Source: CAYMKL01 sp964390805 (GTDB taxonomy: Bacteria > Chloroflexota > Anaerolineae > VGOG01). Taken from it: a stretch of DNA of 64,000 bases. The stretch lies in assembly GCA_964390805.1 (NCBI GenBank), contig CAYMKL010000004.1:34609-98608 (forward strand), written 5' to 3'. The notes beneath the pieces are model-generated. The model did no database searches and had not been told where the DNA came from. It saw nothing but the letters and a program-made list of their open reading frames with translations. Below are positions 55,080 through 62,832 of the stretch, in pieces. Each line of letters begins with the position of its first letter. Within the stretch, counting starts at the first letter, position 1. The position numbers and the translations under genes were made by a program.

Positions 55080-55991
55080 ATGTATGACGTGATCGTGCTA
55101 GGTGGCGGGCCGGCAGGCATCACCGCCGCTGTGACAGCCATCAATCGCCGATTGGAAACGCTCATCATCTCCGAGCGGTGGGGTGGCCAGACGGCTTACT
55201 TCATGGAATTGGAGGACGCCGATCCCCACCAGGTGATCACCGGCGAGGAACTGCTGAGTCGCTTCCGCCGCCAGTTGGACTACCTGGACTTTTGCCGTCA
55301 CTTTGACCGAGTGGTGCAAGTTTCACCGGTAGAAGATCACTTTTTGGTGGTCACGGTAGACAACGACCGATTCGAGGCGCGGTCGCTGATCGTCGCCACG
55401 GGAGCCAAGCCGCAGCATTTGGGAGTGCCGGGGGAGGACCGGCTGGTGGGACATGGACTCAGCTACTCAGTGGTCGCTCACGGCGCGCTTTTCCTGGGCA
55501 AGGACGTGGCCGTGGTGGGCACCTACCGTCGGGCGCAACTGGCGGTCAGTGAGCTGGCCCAGCACGCCCACCAGGTGTACTTGTTCGCCCCAGAGCTATT
55601 GCCTTCCGATGAGCCGCTGGTGTCGGTGCTACGTCGCCTGCCCAACGTGAGCATCTACGAGGGGGCTACCGTACGGGAGGTGAAAGGGGAGCGGTTCGTC
55701 GAGGGGATCGTGGTGGAGACAGTGGACGGAGCGACGCTTGAGGTGTCGGTCAAGGGCGTGTTCGTCAAGCTGCCGCGCAAGCCCAACTCCGAATTGGTGC
55801 GTGACTGGGTAGATTGCGACGAGGAAGGCCGCATCGAGGTCAACCTGTACGGGGCCACCAGTTACCCTGGCGTATTCGCCGCCGGCGACGTGACCCACGT
55901 CTCCGAGCAGGTGTTGGTGCACATCGGCGAGGGGGCCAAGGCTGCTGTCGAGGCCTATGCCTATTTGCTGGAACTGAAGAGTCGGGGGTAA
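55080..55991 (+). CDS. Thioredoxin-reductase-like flavoprotein lacking CxxC
   Basis: A 303-residue FAD/NAD(P) oxidoreductase with LGGGPAGITAAVTAINR at the N-terminus, VATGAKPQHLGVPGE, the NADPH loop VAVVGTYRRAQLAVSELA and the C-terminal GVFAAGDVTHV. Where thioredoxin reductase has its CATC motif this protein reads AHGALF (about residues 132-137), so it cannot reduce thioredoxin by the usual route. It may be a ferredoxin/flavodoxin-NADP reductase or use another partner. AGCGAGGGG precedes its ATG. Confidence 0.9.
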   Translation: MYDVIVLGGGPAGITAAVTAINRRLETLIISERWGGQTAYFMELEDADPHQVITGEELLSRFRRQLDYLDFCRHFDRVVQVSPVEDHFLVVTVDNDRFEARSLIVATGAKPQHLGVPGEDRLVGHGLSYSVVAHGALFLGKDVAVVGTYRRAQLAVSELAQHAHQVYLFAPELLPSDEPLVSVLRRLPNVSIYEGATVREVKGERFVEGIVVETVDGATLEVSVKGVFVKLPRKPNSELVRDWVDCDEEGRIEVNLYGATSYPGVFAAGDVTHVSEQVLVHIGEGAKAAVEAYAYLLELKSRG

Positions 55992-56012
55992 TAGGGCGCT
56001 AGCAGCCCGTGA

Positions 56013-56081
56013 TCAGTGGTCAGCGACCGATAGGGCCAGGGCAGCCAGCAGCGAGATGGCGATGATGGGTGTTCGTTTCAC
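56013..56081 (-). CDS. Possible 22-residue hydrophobic peptide
   Basis: Starting GTG, overlapping the upstream stop by four bases (GTGA), this ORF encodes MKRTPIIAISLLAALALSVADH, a lone signal-like or membrane-spanning segment. GGAGAG lies upstream. It may be a tiny membrane protein or chance. Confidence 0.3.
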   Translation of the reverse strand: MKRTPIIAISLLAALALSVADH

Positions 56082-56392
56082 AGCTCGCTCTCCATGATGC
56101 AAACACGCAATGCCTGGACCTGCCGCTGCACATATCCAGACTGGATGGGTCCCCAGCCGCTGTGGAAGCCGTGCAGCGAGATGCTGGTTGGGCCTGCCGG
56201 ATCGCCCGCCAGCACGATCTCGACCTGGACAGGCCAGGCGGAGGCGCTGGCAGGCTGGATTTCCGTGCAAATGAGGCCACGCTCTCCCCGGGCCACTACC
56301 TGCCAGCCCAGCGCCGCTACAGCCCGGCCGCAGGCTCGCAGGACCTGGTGACGGGGTAGGTCCAGGCTGAAGGTTTCCCGGTATCGAGGCAT
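56078..56392 (-). CDS. Small hypothetical protein
   Basis: A 104-residue protein of unknown function. It has a clear helix (HQVLRACGRAVAALGWQV) followed by beta-rich stretches (GLICTEIQ, WPVQVEIVLAG, PTSISLHGFHSG) and a final helix, which looks like a genuine small domain, perhaps of the START/SRPBCC or DUF type. AGGA lies nine bases before the ATG. A 13-bp hairpin stands just upstream (56418-56451). Confidence 0.65.
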   Translation of the reverse strand: MPRYRETFSLDLPRHQVLRACGRAVAALGWQVVARGERGLICTEIQPASASAWPVQVEIVLAGDPAGPTSISLHGFHSGWGPIQSGYVQRQVQALRVCIMESEL

Positions 56393-56417
56393 GGCGACAT
56401 CCTGGCCAGGAAAGGAC

Positions 56418-56451
56418 AGACCCCTGGAGTCGACCGGCTCCAGGGGTCTGC
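56418..56451. terminator. 13-bp hairpin after the LysM gene
   Basis: CAGACCCCTGGAG (56418-56430) pairs perfectly with CTCCAGGGGTCTG (56439-56451) over an 8-base loop. On the - strand it is followed by TCCTTTCCT. It probably ends the LysM transcript. Confidence 0.65.
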
Positions 56452-56515
56452 GATTGACAAAGGCCCAGCTTCCGGCGCTGAAATAAGCGGCGCGTTGACA
56501 TCGATGCAGTGGCTT

Positions 56516-57649
56516 CTACTCGTGTGGTTCGTAGGTGTTCCAGATCTCCCACACAACCTTCCACTCGTCGCCAAACTTCCTCCATCCCAAAGTGCATCTC
56601 CCGGTCTCGATCACCGGATCGCCGCCAGCCTTTGGCGTGAGCGTCTGGGTCCACTCTCCCCACCTGGTCCCATAGTCGCCGGCTATCTCATAGTCAACGA
56701 GTGTAAACTGGCGCTCCAGCGCAAACTCGTCGAAGAAGAAGCGGAGATCGGCTTTAATAGCTTCCTTGCCTGTGGATACGGGAAAGCCAGGGGGCATAGA
56801 GATGGCTTCCTCGGCGTAGAACTCGATGATTCGGTCCACATCACCGGACTGGAACGCGTTTTCATTCGCCCAAACGGCCTCTACAAACGTTTCCTCCTGA
56901 GCCGCCTCCAGTGCAGTGGCTTCTTCCGCCGCGGGTGGTCCGTAAGTGTTCCAGATCTCCCATGCAATCTTCCACTCGTCGCCGACTTTCTTGAAGCCCA
57001 AGACACATCGCCCGGTCTCGATCACTGGATCACCGCCAGCCTTTGGCGTGAGCGTCTGCGTCCACTCTCCCCACCTGGTCCCATAGTCGCCGGCTATCTC
57101 ATAGTCAACGAGCGTAAACTCGCGCTCCAGCGCAAACTCGTCGAAGAAGAAGCGGAGATCGGCTTCAATAGCTTCCTTGCCTACGGATACGGGAAAGCCA
57201 GGGGGCATAGAGATGGCGTCCTCGGCATAGAACTCGATGATTCGGTCCACGTCACCGGACTGGAACGCATTCTCAGTTGCCATAACGGCCTCTCTGAACT
57301 GGTCCTCTCCGCCTGGTGCTAGTGCAAGCGTTGACACGGCTTCCGCGGCGCTGGGAATGAGGAGCTTCCAGCCGGGATAGATCAGGCCAGGGTTCTCGAT
57401 GTGAGCGAAACTGGGATCTTCTTCATGTTTGGCATTGGTAGCGCCGACGATGGCCCAATTGGCCGAGCCGCTGCCCAGGTACTTCTCCGCCAGAGCCCAG
57501 AGGCTGTCCCCTAGCTTAACCGTATAGGTCATCTCCTCCTGGGCCGGCGGAGCACCGCCGACCGCGCTCACCCCCAGGGTCAGCAGCACAACGAGTGCTA
57601 GCACCAGATTAATAGGCGTCTTCCTAGAAATTTCTTGCCTCCTTTTCAT
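56516..57649 (-). CDS. Secreted LysM protein with two near-identical SnoaL-like domains
   Basis: A 377-residue exported protein. A signal peptide (about 1-33) precedes a LysM domain (about 41-95: YTVKLGDSLWALAEKYLG ... NPGLIYPGWKLLIP), which binds peptidoglycan-type glycans. Two SnoaL/DUF4440-like domains of the ketosteroid-isomerase fold follow, repeated at an exact 137-residue interval and almost identical (FQSGDVDRIIEFYAE, SMPPGFPVS, GKEAI, RFFFDEFALER). Function unknown; such domains bind or modify small hydrophobic molecules. ATG 57649 follows AAGGAGGT; the longer open frame starts upstream of the promoter. Confidence 0.9.
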   Translation of the reverse strand: MKRRQEISRKTPINLVLALVVLLTLGVSAVGGAPPAQEEMTYTVKLGDSLWALAEKYLGSGSANWAIVGATNAKHEEDPSFAHIENPGLIYPGWKLLIPSAAEAVSTLALAPGGEDQFREAVMATENAFQSGDVDRIIEFYAEDAISMPPGFPVSVGKEAIEADLRFFFDEFALEREFTLVDYEIAGDYGTRWGEWTQTLTPKAGGDPVIETGRCVLGFKKVGDEWKIAWEIWNTYGPPAAEEATALEAAQEETFVEAVWANENAFQSGDVDRIIEFYAEEAISMPPGFPVSTGKEAIKADLRFFFDEFALERQFTLVDYEIAGDYGTRWGEWTQTLTPKAGGDPVIETGRCTLGWRKFGDEWKVVWEIWNTYEPHE

Positions 57650-57826
57650 TTCGTTACCTCCTTGGGTTTCGTGACCAGTGAGCCAAATACAAACCATAGC
57701 CCAACTAGTTTGGGGTAGCAGGTGGGTGATCAGTCCCAACTTGCCCACATGAAATCGCATGGCAAGCGCCGTCCTGCTGCCTACAGGAAAATAGGTTTCT
57801 GAGCGGTGCCCCGAGCACTTGACCGA

Positions 57827-57856
57827 ATTATAGCACACGCAGCGGAGGTTTGTCAC
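57827..57856 (-). promoter_or_regulatory. Promoter for the LysM gene
   Basis: On the - strand: GTGACA (57851-57856), 18-base spacer, TATAAT (57827-57832) with extended -10 TGC. The leader would be about 170 bases. Confidence 0.7.
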
Positions 57857-57874
57857 CTGCCAAAGGTTAGGATT

Positions 57875-57900
57875 GGGGGTTGGGATTTGGGGGTAGGGGG
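57875..57900 (+). other. G-run cluster (possible G-quadruplex)
   Basis: Four G-runs of 5, 3, 5 and 5 bases (57875-57879, 57882-57884, 57889-57893, 57896-57900) with loops of 2-4 bases, and two more runs up to about 57922. It lies just upstream of the LysM promoter and past the BTAD gene stop. Confidence 0.6.
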
Positions 57901-57943
57901 TTGGACAAGCGGGGATTGGGGGTTGAGTGGCCAGATGGTGCGT

Positions 57944-60900
57944 TCAAGGCACCATCTTCAACTGCCGGGCGCGGGCGATGGCCTGGGTGCGGCTTTGCAC
58001 GCTCAACTTGCTATAGATCTGGCTCGTGTACCATTTGACCGTGCCGACGGTGAGGACAAGGCGATTGGCGATCGCGCGGTTGGAAAGGCCCTGGGCGAGA
58101 AGCCGTAGCACTTCGATCTCACGTGCCGTAAGGGGCTCGACCAACTCCTGGTCTGGATGCTCACCGACGCTGCCAAGGACGTGCTCGCCAACAGTTGCGC
58201 CCGCTGTCAGTACAGCCAACTCAGCCCGGAGAGTCGCTATGGTCTCTTCCAGGTCAGCCGCGTCTTCGTGCTGGATGGCGGCCACCAGTTCCGGTTTGCC
58301 CGCAGCTTCGTAGCGCGCAAGGAGTTGCTCGGTGCGCTGCCTCGTTTCTTGATCGCTGGCCGGGTGGCGATGCGCCAGGGCCAGCAGCTCTATGCCACGC
58401 CTCGGTTGCGTGGCCCTCTGCGCCCACGCCGACGGCGGTTCGGCCCTCCGCGCAGCAGATGCTTCAGGCCGCCAATGGATCTCCAACATCAGCGCGCCTA
58501 CGTCAGCCAGAATCGAGAGCTTGAGGGACTTGAGTTGGGTCTCCGCAGCGGTCCGCAGCGCCCGCCGGCAACACTCCAGTGCGGCTGTCTCGTCGCCCAG
58601 GGCAACCTCTGACCTGCCCAGGCCTTGCAGGGTCGTGGCCAGTCCGCCCCGGTCGTCAATGTCTTGATAGATGGCAAGGGCCTGGCTGTAGAGCTGCCGG
58701 GCCTCCAGGTAGTTCTCCTGCCGGCAGGCGGTTTCCGCCAGGTGCCTCAGGGCGACAGCCATTCCCTCCAGGTCGTCTAACTCCCGCCGGATGGCGTAGC
58801 TGGCCTGGAAGTGCGCCGCCGCTTCGGCGTAGTCCGCCCGCGCCCTGGCTACTTCTCCCAACACATTCAGGCAGTAAGAGGCAAACCAGGGGCTTCTTGG
58901 CCTGGCAATGGCGTGGGCCTGCCGCGCGTAGCCGTGGGCTGCTTCATATTCATGCCGTCCGAGAACGGCACAGGCCAGGACGTAATAGGCGTTCGCCAGG
59001 TTGTCGAGGTCGCCGTTGGCCTCGGCGATCTGGCGCGCCTCGTCACCCAGCCGTGCCGCCTCGGCGTAGTCTCCCTCAATGCAGGCCACGATGCCCAAGG
59101 CCGTTCTGGGATCGGAGCCAAGCCCTGGCGGGTGGGTTGCGTGCAGGCGGCCGTAGAGTGTGCGGCTTCTCTCCGATACCTCGCGGCTCCGCTCGAGATG
59201 GCCCAAACGGATGTGACACCATCCCTGATAGGCCAGAACTTCGGCCAGGGCCAGGTGCGCCTCGCGTCCGGATTCGGCGGCTTCCAGGGCCTGGACGGCT
59301 TGCTGTAGCAGATCGAGGTTCTCGCGATAGCGACCCTGGAAGTCGAAGAGGTTGAACAGGGTGTACGCGGCTCGTTGGATTTCCACTGCCTTTGCCTGGA
59401 GAACTGCGCGCCGCCAGGCGGCCCGGATGTTTTCGATCTCTTCCCTTATCTCTCCGATCACCTCTCGCTGGTTCAAGCCCATGCTGCTGTCCCGCCGCTC
59501 GTCGAGGAAGCTACAGAAGAAGGTGCAATGAGCATCTCCGATGCGCACTGCCTCTGTCGGCGATTCCAGGAGGTGGGTCTCGGCGCAGTGGCGAAAGCAC
59601 TCGTGGATCTGGTAGCGCCCGCCAGGCTGCGGCTGAAGCAGGGACTTGTCCACGAGCGCCGCTAGTACGGGCAGTGTTGCGCCGCCCACGGCCTCCGCCG
59701 CCTCGCGCCGGAAGCCCCCCCGGAACACCGACAGCCGCCGAAACGCCGTCCGCTCCTCCTCCGTCAGCAGCGTCCACGACTGATCGAACACGGCCTGCAC
59801 GCTGCGGTGTCGCTCCGGCACGTCGCGCTGAGTTGTGGCCAGAAAGCTGAGGTTCCGCTCGATCTCATCGGCGATAGCGGAGCAGGGCAGGGTCCTGGCC
59901 CAGGAGGCGGCCAGTTCCAGGGCCAGGGGCATACCCTCGACCAGTTGGCAGATGTGCACGACGCCGGCTTGCTCGTCGCTCAGGGAAAAGTCTGGGCGCA
60001 CCCGGCGAGCCCACTCCGCAAACAGTGCCACAGCCTCGTGGTCCTGCGCATCCTCGGCTTGCCGGCTCTCAGGGAAGGACAGCCCATGAACGGGAAAGAC
60101 CCATTCCTCTTGCAGGTTCAACACTTCCCGAGAGGTGACCAGGAGTGTCACGCCTGGCGCAGCCCGCAGTATGTCACCCAACAAGCCCACGGTTTGGCCC
60201 GGCCAGGGTCCGGCCAGCAGATGTTCCAGACTGTCGAGTACCAGCAAAATGCGGCGATCACTTAATCGGCCCAGCAGTTGTTCTCGAGGCTCCGCCTGGC
60301 CGCGGAGCCCGAGCTGCAGCGCGTCGGCGATGGCTGAGACCAGGAAATCGGGTGAGAGGACACCCTGGAGGGAGGCAAAGTAAACGCCATCGGGGAACAC
60401 GTCTGCTTGCTGCCTGGCTGCCTCGATGGCCAGGCGGGTCTTGCCGATGCCGCCGGCGCCAGACAGCGTCAAGAGCCGACACGTTGGGTCTGTCAACAAT
60501 CGTGTGATCTCGGCCAGTTCCTTATGCCGTCCAACAAATGGCGTGGCTTGCGACGGCAAGTTGTGGGACGGGGCACGCTTCCCTGCATCATCCGGCGGCG
60601 ATACCATGACCTTCAGCGCGCCGGCCCGGATGGATTCGAAAAGCGCCTGGGTCTTGGCCGCAGGCTCCACGTCCAGTTCCTCCCGCAGCAATTTTCGGCA
60701 CGTCTCGTACTGAACGAGTGCAGCGGTGCGCTGTTCGGTCTGAGCCAGCAGACGCATGAGTTGGCGATGCGCCTCCTCGCGCCGGGGCTCGATATCGAGC
60801 AGGCGTCTGGCGTATTGGATGGCCGTGGGGTAGTCGTGTTCGCCGGCGAAGTGCGTTACCAGCGTGTGCAGCGCCTGCACCGCCAGTTCACGCAAGCGGG

Positions 60901-61339
60901 CGCGCTGGGCCAGGCTCCATTCCTCGAAGGCGGGGGCGTCCCGCACGTGGAACTCATCCAGGAAATCCCCCCGGTAGAGCGCCACGGCGGCTTCGAAGCG
61001 GGGGGTGGGCGAGCCAGGGGCGGCGCCCGCCTCGAACTCGGCCACGTCCAGCCAAAGCGGCGCCTCGTGGTTCAAGCCGACCTCGTGCCGGGTGATGTCG
61101 AGGTGCGGCCCGACAAACCGGCGGAGGTTACTCAGGGCTTTGCGCAGATTGGCGCGGGCGTTGGCCTTGGGCATATCCCGCCACAAAAGGCTGGCCAGGA
61201 CGGAGCGTGAGTGCGTGCGCCTCGTCACCGTCAGGTAGCAGAGCAAAGCTTGCACCTTGCGGGAATGGAACCCGGTGAGGGTGTGGCCATTTCGAGTGGC
61301 GTCAAAGCCTCCCAGACATCGGATTCGCAGATTCTCCAT
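57944..61339 (-). CDS. BTAD/SARP-type regulator with NB-ARC, TPR and LuxR domains
   Basis: A 1131-residue regulator. Domains in order: OmpR-like winged helix (about 1-95), BTAD helical repeat (about 98-245), NB-ARC ATPase with Walker A GAGGIGKT (294-301), a long TPR-like region (about 600-1000) and a C-terminal LuxR helix-turn-helix (about 1068-1131, LTAREIEVLRLLAQGLSNRAIANRLVLTVGTVKWY). Having DNA-binding domains at both ends joins SARP and MalT designs. It probably senses a ligand through the TPRs and activates target genes on ATP-driven assembly. AAAGGAA precedes the ATG. Targets may include the adjacent LysM gene or itself. Confidence 0.93.
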   Translation of the reverse strand: MENLRIRCLGGFDATRNGHTLTGFHSRKVQALLCYLTVTRRTHSRSVLASLLWRDMPKANARANLRKALSNLRRFVGPHLDITRHEVGLNHEAPLWLDVAEFEAGAAPGSPTPRFEAAVALYRGDFLDEFHVRDAPAFEEWSLAQRARLRELAVQALHTLVTHFAGEHDYPTAIQYARRLLDIEPRREEAHRQLMRLLAQTEQRTAALVQYETCRKLLREELDVEPAAKTQALFESIRAGALKVMVSPPDDAGKRAPSHNLPSQATPFVGRHKELAEITRLLTDPTCRLLTLSGAGGIGKTRLAIEAARQQADVFPDGVYFASLQGVLSPDFLVSAIADALQLGLRGQAEPREQLLGRLSDRRILLVLDSLEHLLAGPWPGQTVGLLGDILRAAPGVTLLVTSREVLNLQEEWVFPVHGLSFPESRQAEDAQDHEAVALFAEWARRVRPDFSLSDEQAGVVHICQLVEGMPLALELAASWARTLPCSAIADEIERNLSFLATTQRDVPERHRSVQAVFDQSWTLLTEEERTAFRRLSVFRGGFRREAAEAVGGATLPVLAALVDKSLLQPQPGGRYQIHECFRHCAETHLLESPTEAVRIGDAHCTFFCSFLDERRDSSMGLNQREVIGEIREEIENIRAAWRRAVLQAKAVEIQRAAYTLFNLFDFQGRYRENLDLLQQAVQALEAAESGREAHLALAEVLAYQGWCHIRLGHLERSREVSERSRTLYGRLHATHPPGLGSDPRTALGIVACIEGDYAEAARLGDEARQIAEANGDLDNLANAYYVLACAVLGRHEYEAAHGYARQAHAIARPRSPWFASYCLNVLGEVARARADYAEAAAHFQASYAIRRELDDLEGMAVALRHLAETACRQENYLEARQLYSQALAIYQDIDDRGGLATTLQGLGRSEVALGDETAALECCRRALRTAAETQLKSLKLSILADVGALMLEIHWRPEASAARRAEPPSAWAQRATQPRRGIELLALAHRHPASDQETRQRTEQLLARYEAAGKPELVAAIQHEDAADLEETIATLRAELAVLTAGATVGEHVLGSVGEHPDQELVEPLTAREIEVLRLLAQGLSNRAIANRLVLTVGTVKWYTSQIYSKLSVQSRTQAIARARQLKMVP

Positions 61340-61354
61340 TTTCCTTTGTTCTCC

Positions 61355-61387
61355 GAACGATTTCGGAACGATCTCGGAACGATCTGG
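61355..61387. promoter_or_regulatory. Three 11-bp direct repeats in the BTAD gene leader
   Basis: GAACGATTTCG (61355-61365), GAACGATCTCG (61366-61376), GAACGATCTGG (61377-61387): exact 11-bp tandem spacing, one helix turn. SARP regulators bind short direct repeats at 11-bp intervals, so this may be an autoregulatory site; it lies between the promoter and the start codon. Confidence 0.6.
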
Positions 61388-61415
61388 TTACATTCTCTAT
61401 TTGGTTGCTGTGCAT

Positions 61416-61444
61416 ACTATATCATATTTCAGGCTGTTTGGCAA
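61416..61444 (-). promoter_or_regulatory. Promoter for the BTAD regulator gene
   Basis: On the - strand: TTGCCA (61439-61444), 17-base spacer, TATAGT (61416-61421). The leader of about 70 bases holds the 11-bp repeats. Confidence 0.75.
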
Positions 61445-61451
61445 TAGTAAG

Positions 61452-61482
61452 AAGCCACTTGTGCAGTTGACACAAGTGGCTT
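61452..61482. terminator. 12-bp hairpin upstream of the ThiS/MoaD remnant
   Basis: AAGCCACTTGTG (61452-61463), 7-base loop, CACAAGTGGCTT (61471-61482): perfect stem. It could terminate the transcript coming from the TPR gene on the - strand. Confidence 0.55.
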
Positions 61483-61596
61483 TGGGAGTTGCGGGGCGGG
61501 ATGACGGTGCGAGATGCTATCCTGAAGGTGGGGCTGAAGTCTGAGGCCATCCTGGCTGTGCGCGACGGCAAGCTGATCAACGAGGCGACGATCTTG
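61474..61596 (+). pseudogene. Truncated ThiS/MoaD-like sulfur-carrier gene
   Basis: The frame reads ELRGGMTVRDAILKVGLKSEAILAVRDGKLINEATIL, which matches the middle of a beta-grasp ThiS/MoaD protein, then diverges at about 61596 with no acidic loop and no C-terminal Gly-Gly. The frame runs on to a stop at 61665, inside the convergent TPR gene. The 5' end is also missing and replaced by the hairpin. A broken gene rather than a small functional one. Confidence 0.6.
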
Positions 61597-61625
61597 TCAT
61601 GTTGCTCCTGGGAGAAAGCCGTTGT

Positions 61626-62525
61626 TCATTGGCTCCAGTCTGGCTTACCAATAGAGATTGGATAGAAGTAGTCTGCACCTACCCAACCCTGATCATCGCC
61701 AACACTCGTCTCGTAGAAAACCGTGTCGCCCGATGCTGTCTCGTCGAGGAGTATAGCATCAACGCAACCCTTGACAGACATTTCCACGACCGCAACGGTG
61801 GCATTGCCTTCCTGGAAAGCCATAGCAGGCTTGGACCAGAGGGCAACTTCTCCGCGCCCATCCCAGTCACAAAGCCACCCACCCTCAACCTCACTGACCG
61901 CTGTAGGCTTCGGCAGGTCTGTCTCTATCACGCTAACAGCATCTATTATGGTTTCCAACTGTTCCGCCATCTCTGCAAAGGTTTCTTCGTCCCCGATACC
62001 GCTCCCTTGAGCGTTTACCAGTTCGCGCAAGGTCTGCTCCTCGTTGGACTCTATGAAGAGTGTCTCTGCCGCCCCTGCTGGCATTGGCATGTCGAGGGAT
62101 ACTGAGGTCGGTGTAGCTTTCGAACTAGGGTTGACAATGTCGGCAAGACCAACGTAAAGGCACAATAACAAAACCTGCACGCCCGCCAAGACAATCATCT
62201 TGCGAAGCCTCGGTTGTCCCCGGAGCCAGTGCACTAATGAGCCTATTCGCATTTCACGCTTCTTTTCTGGAATGCCTCGCTTTCGTTCAATCTCGCGTGG
62301 TGGTGCGACTGGTTGGCCCGTAGTAATCGGCTCAATGGCTGTCGGCATCCTGTGGCTCAATACCTCGCTAACCTGGAGAAGCCCTGCAAGGGCTTCTCGG
62401 CTGCAAGAGTCCAGATCAAGTGCCTGCTCGAAGTATTCATGAGCCTGGTCATACCAGCCCTGTTCAAGCGCCATCTGGCCGAAGGTTATGAGTTTGTCCG
62501 CGTCGGTATTTGCATTGCTTCCCAT
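61626..62525 (-). CDS. TPR-containing single-pass membrane protein, function unknown
   Basis: A 299-residue protein. One or two TPR-like units lie at the N-terminus (ADKLITFGQMALEQGWYDQAHEYFEQALDLD), then a basic linker, one transmembrane segment (MIVLAGVQVLLLCLYVGLA) and an outside domain of about 150 residues. Near the C-terminus, GGWLCDWDGRGEVALWSKPAMAFQEGNATVAVVE and DDQGWVGADYFYP resemble an SH3-like (SH3b) domain. ATG 62525 is chosen weakly over 62564; neither has a strong ribosome site. Confidence 0.75.
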   Translation of the reverse strand: MGSNANTDADKLITFGQMALEQGWYDQAHEYFEQALDLDSCSREALAGLLQVSEVLSHRMPTAIEPITTGQPVAPPREIERKRGIPEKKREMRIGSLVHWLRGQPRLRKMIVLAGVQVLLLCLYVGLADIVNPSSKATPTSVSLDMPMPAGAAETLFIESNEEQTLRELVNAQGSGIGDEETFAEMAEQLETIIDAVSVIETDLPKPTAVSEVEGGWLCDWDGRGEVALWSKPAMAFQEGNATVAVVEMSVKGCVDAILLDETASGDTVFYETSVGDDQGWVGADYFYPISIGKPDWSQ

Positions 62526-62662
62526 TGCCAGAACATCCTGCACAGGCAAACAAGCCGCCTCCATTTGCCCAGGAAGCGGCTTTGCGCTATCACGTCCCCA
62601 AGACGATCTCCTGGGCCGTTCAGGAGCAGCCGAAACAGCTCTGAATTTGGTGAGCCGTCTAC

Positions 62663-62671
62663 ATTATAGCA
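62663..62671 (-). promoter_or_regulatory. Extended -10 promoter for the TPR gene
   Basis: On the - strand TGCTATAAT, an extended -10 with no good -35. It lies about 140 bases before the chosen start codon. Confidence 0.5.
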
Positions 62672-62832
62672 AATTGCACTCAGGTAGTGGGCAAAAATCC
62701 CGTGAATTCGGCGTGAATCCTGCGTGAAAGTAATCCGACTGTCCAGTCGCCGAGACGCCGTCTCAGGCGAGTCGGTGCAGTCCGTCACGGGGTGTAAGCG
62801 ATTCGAATCACCGGGAGTGAATGGGCTGTGCT

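Noticed and set aside
57650..57856. A 69-residue N-terminal extension of the LysM protein
   Set aside because: The signal peptide and strong ribosome site begin at 57649, and the extension runs through the predicted promoter.
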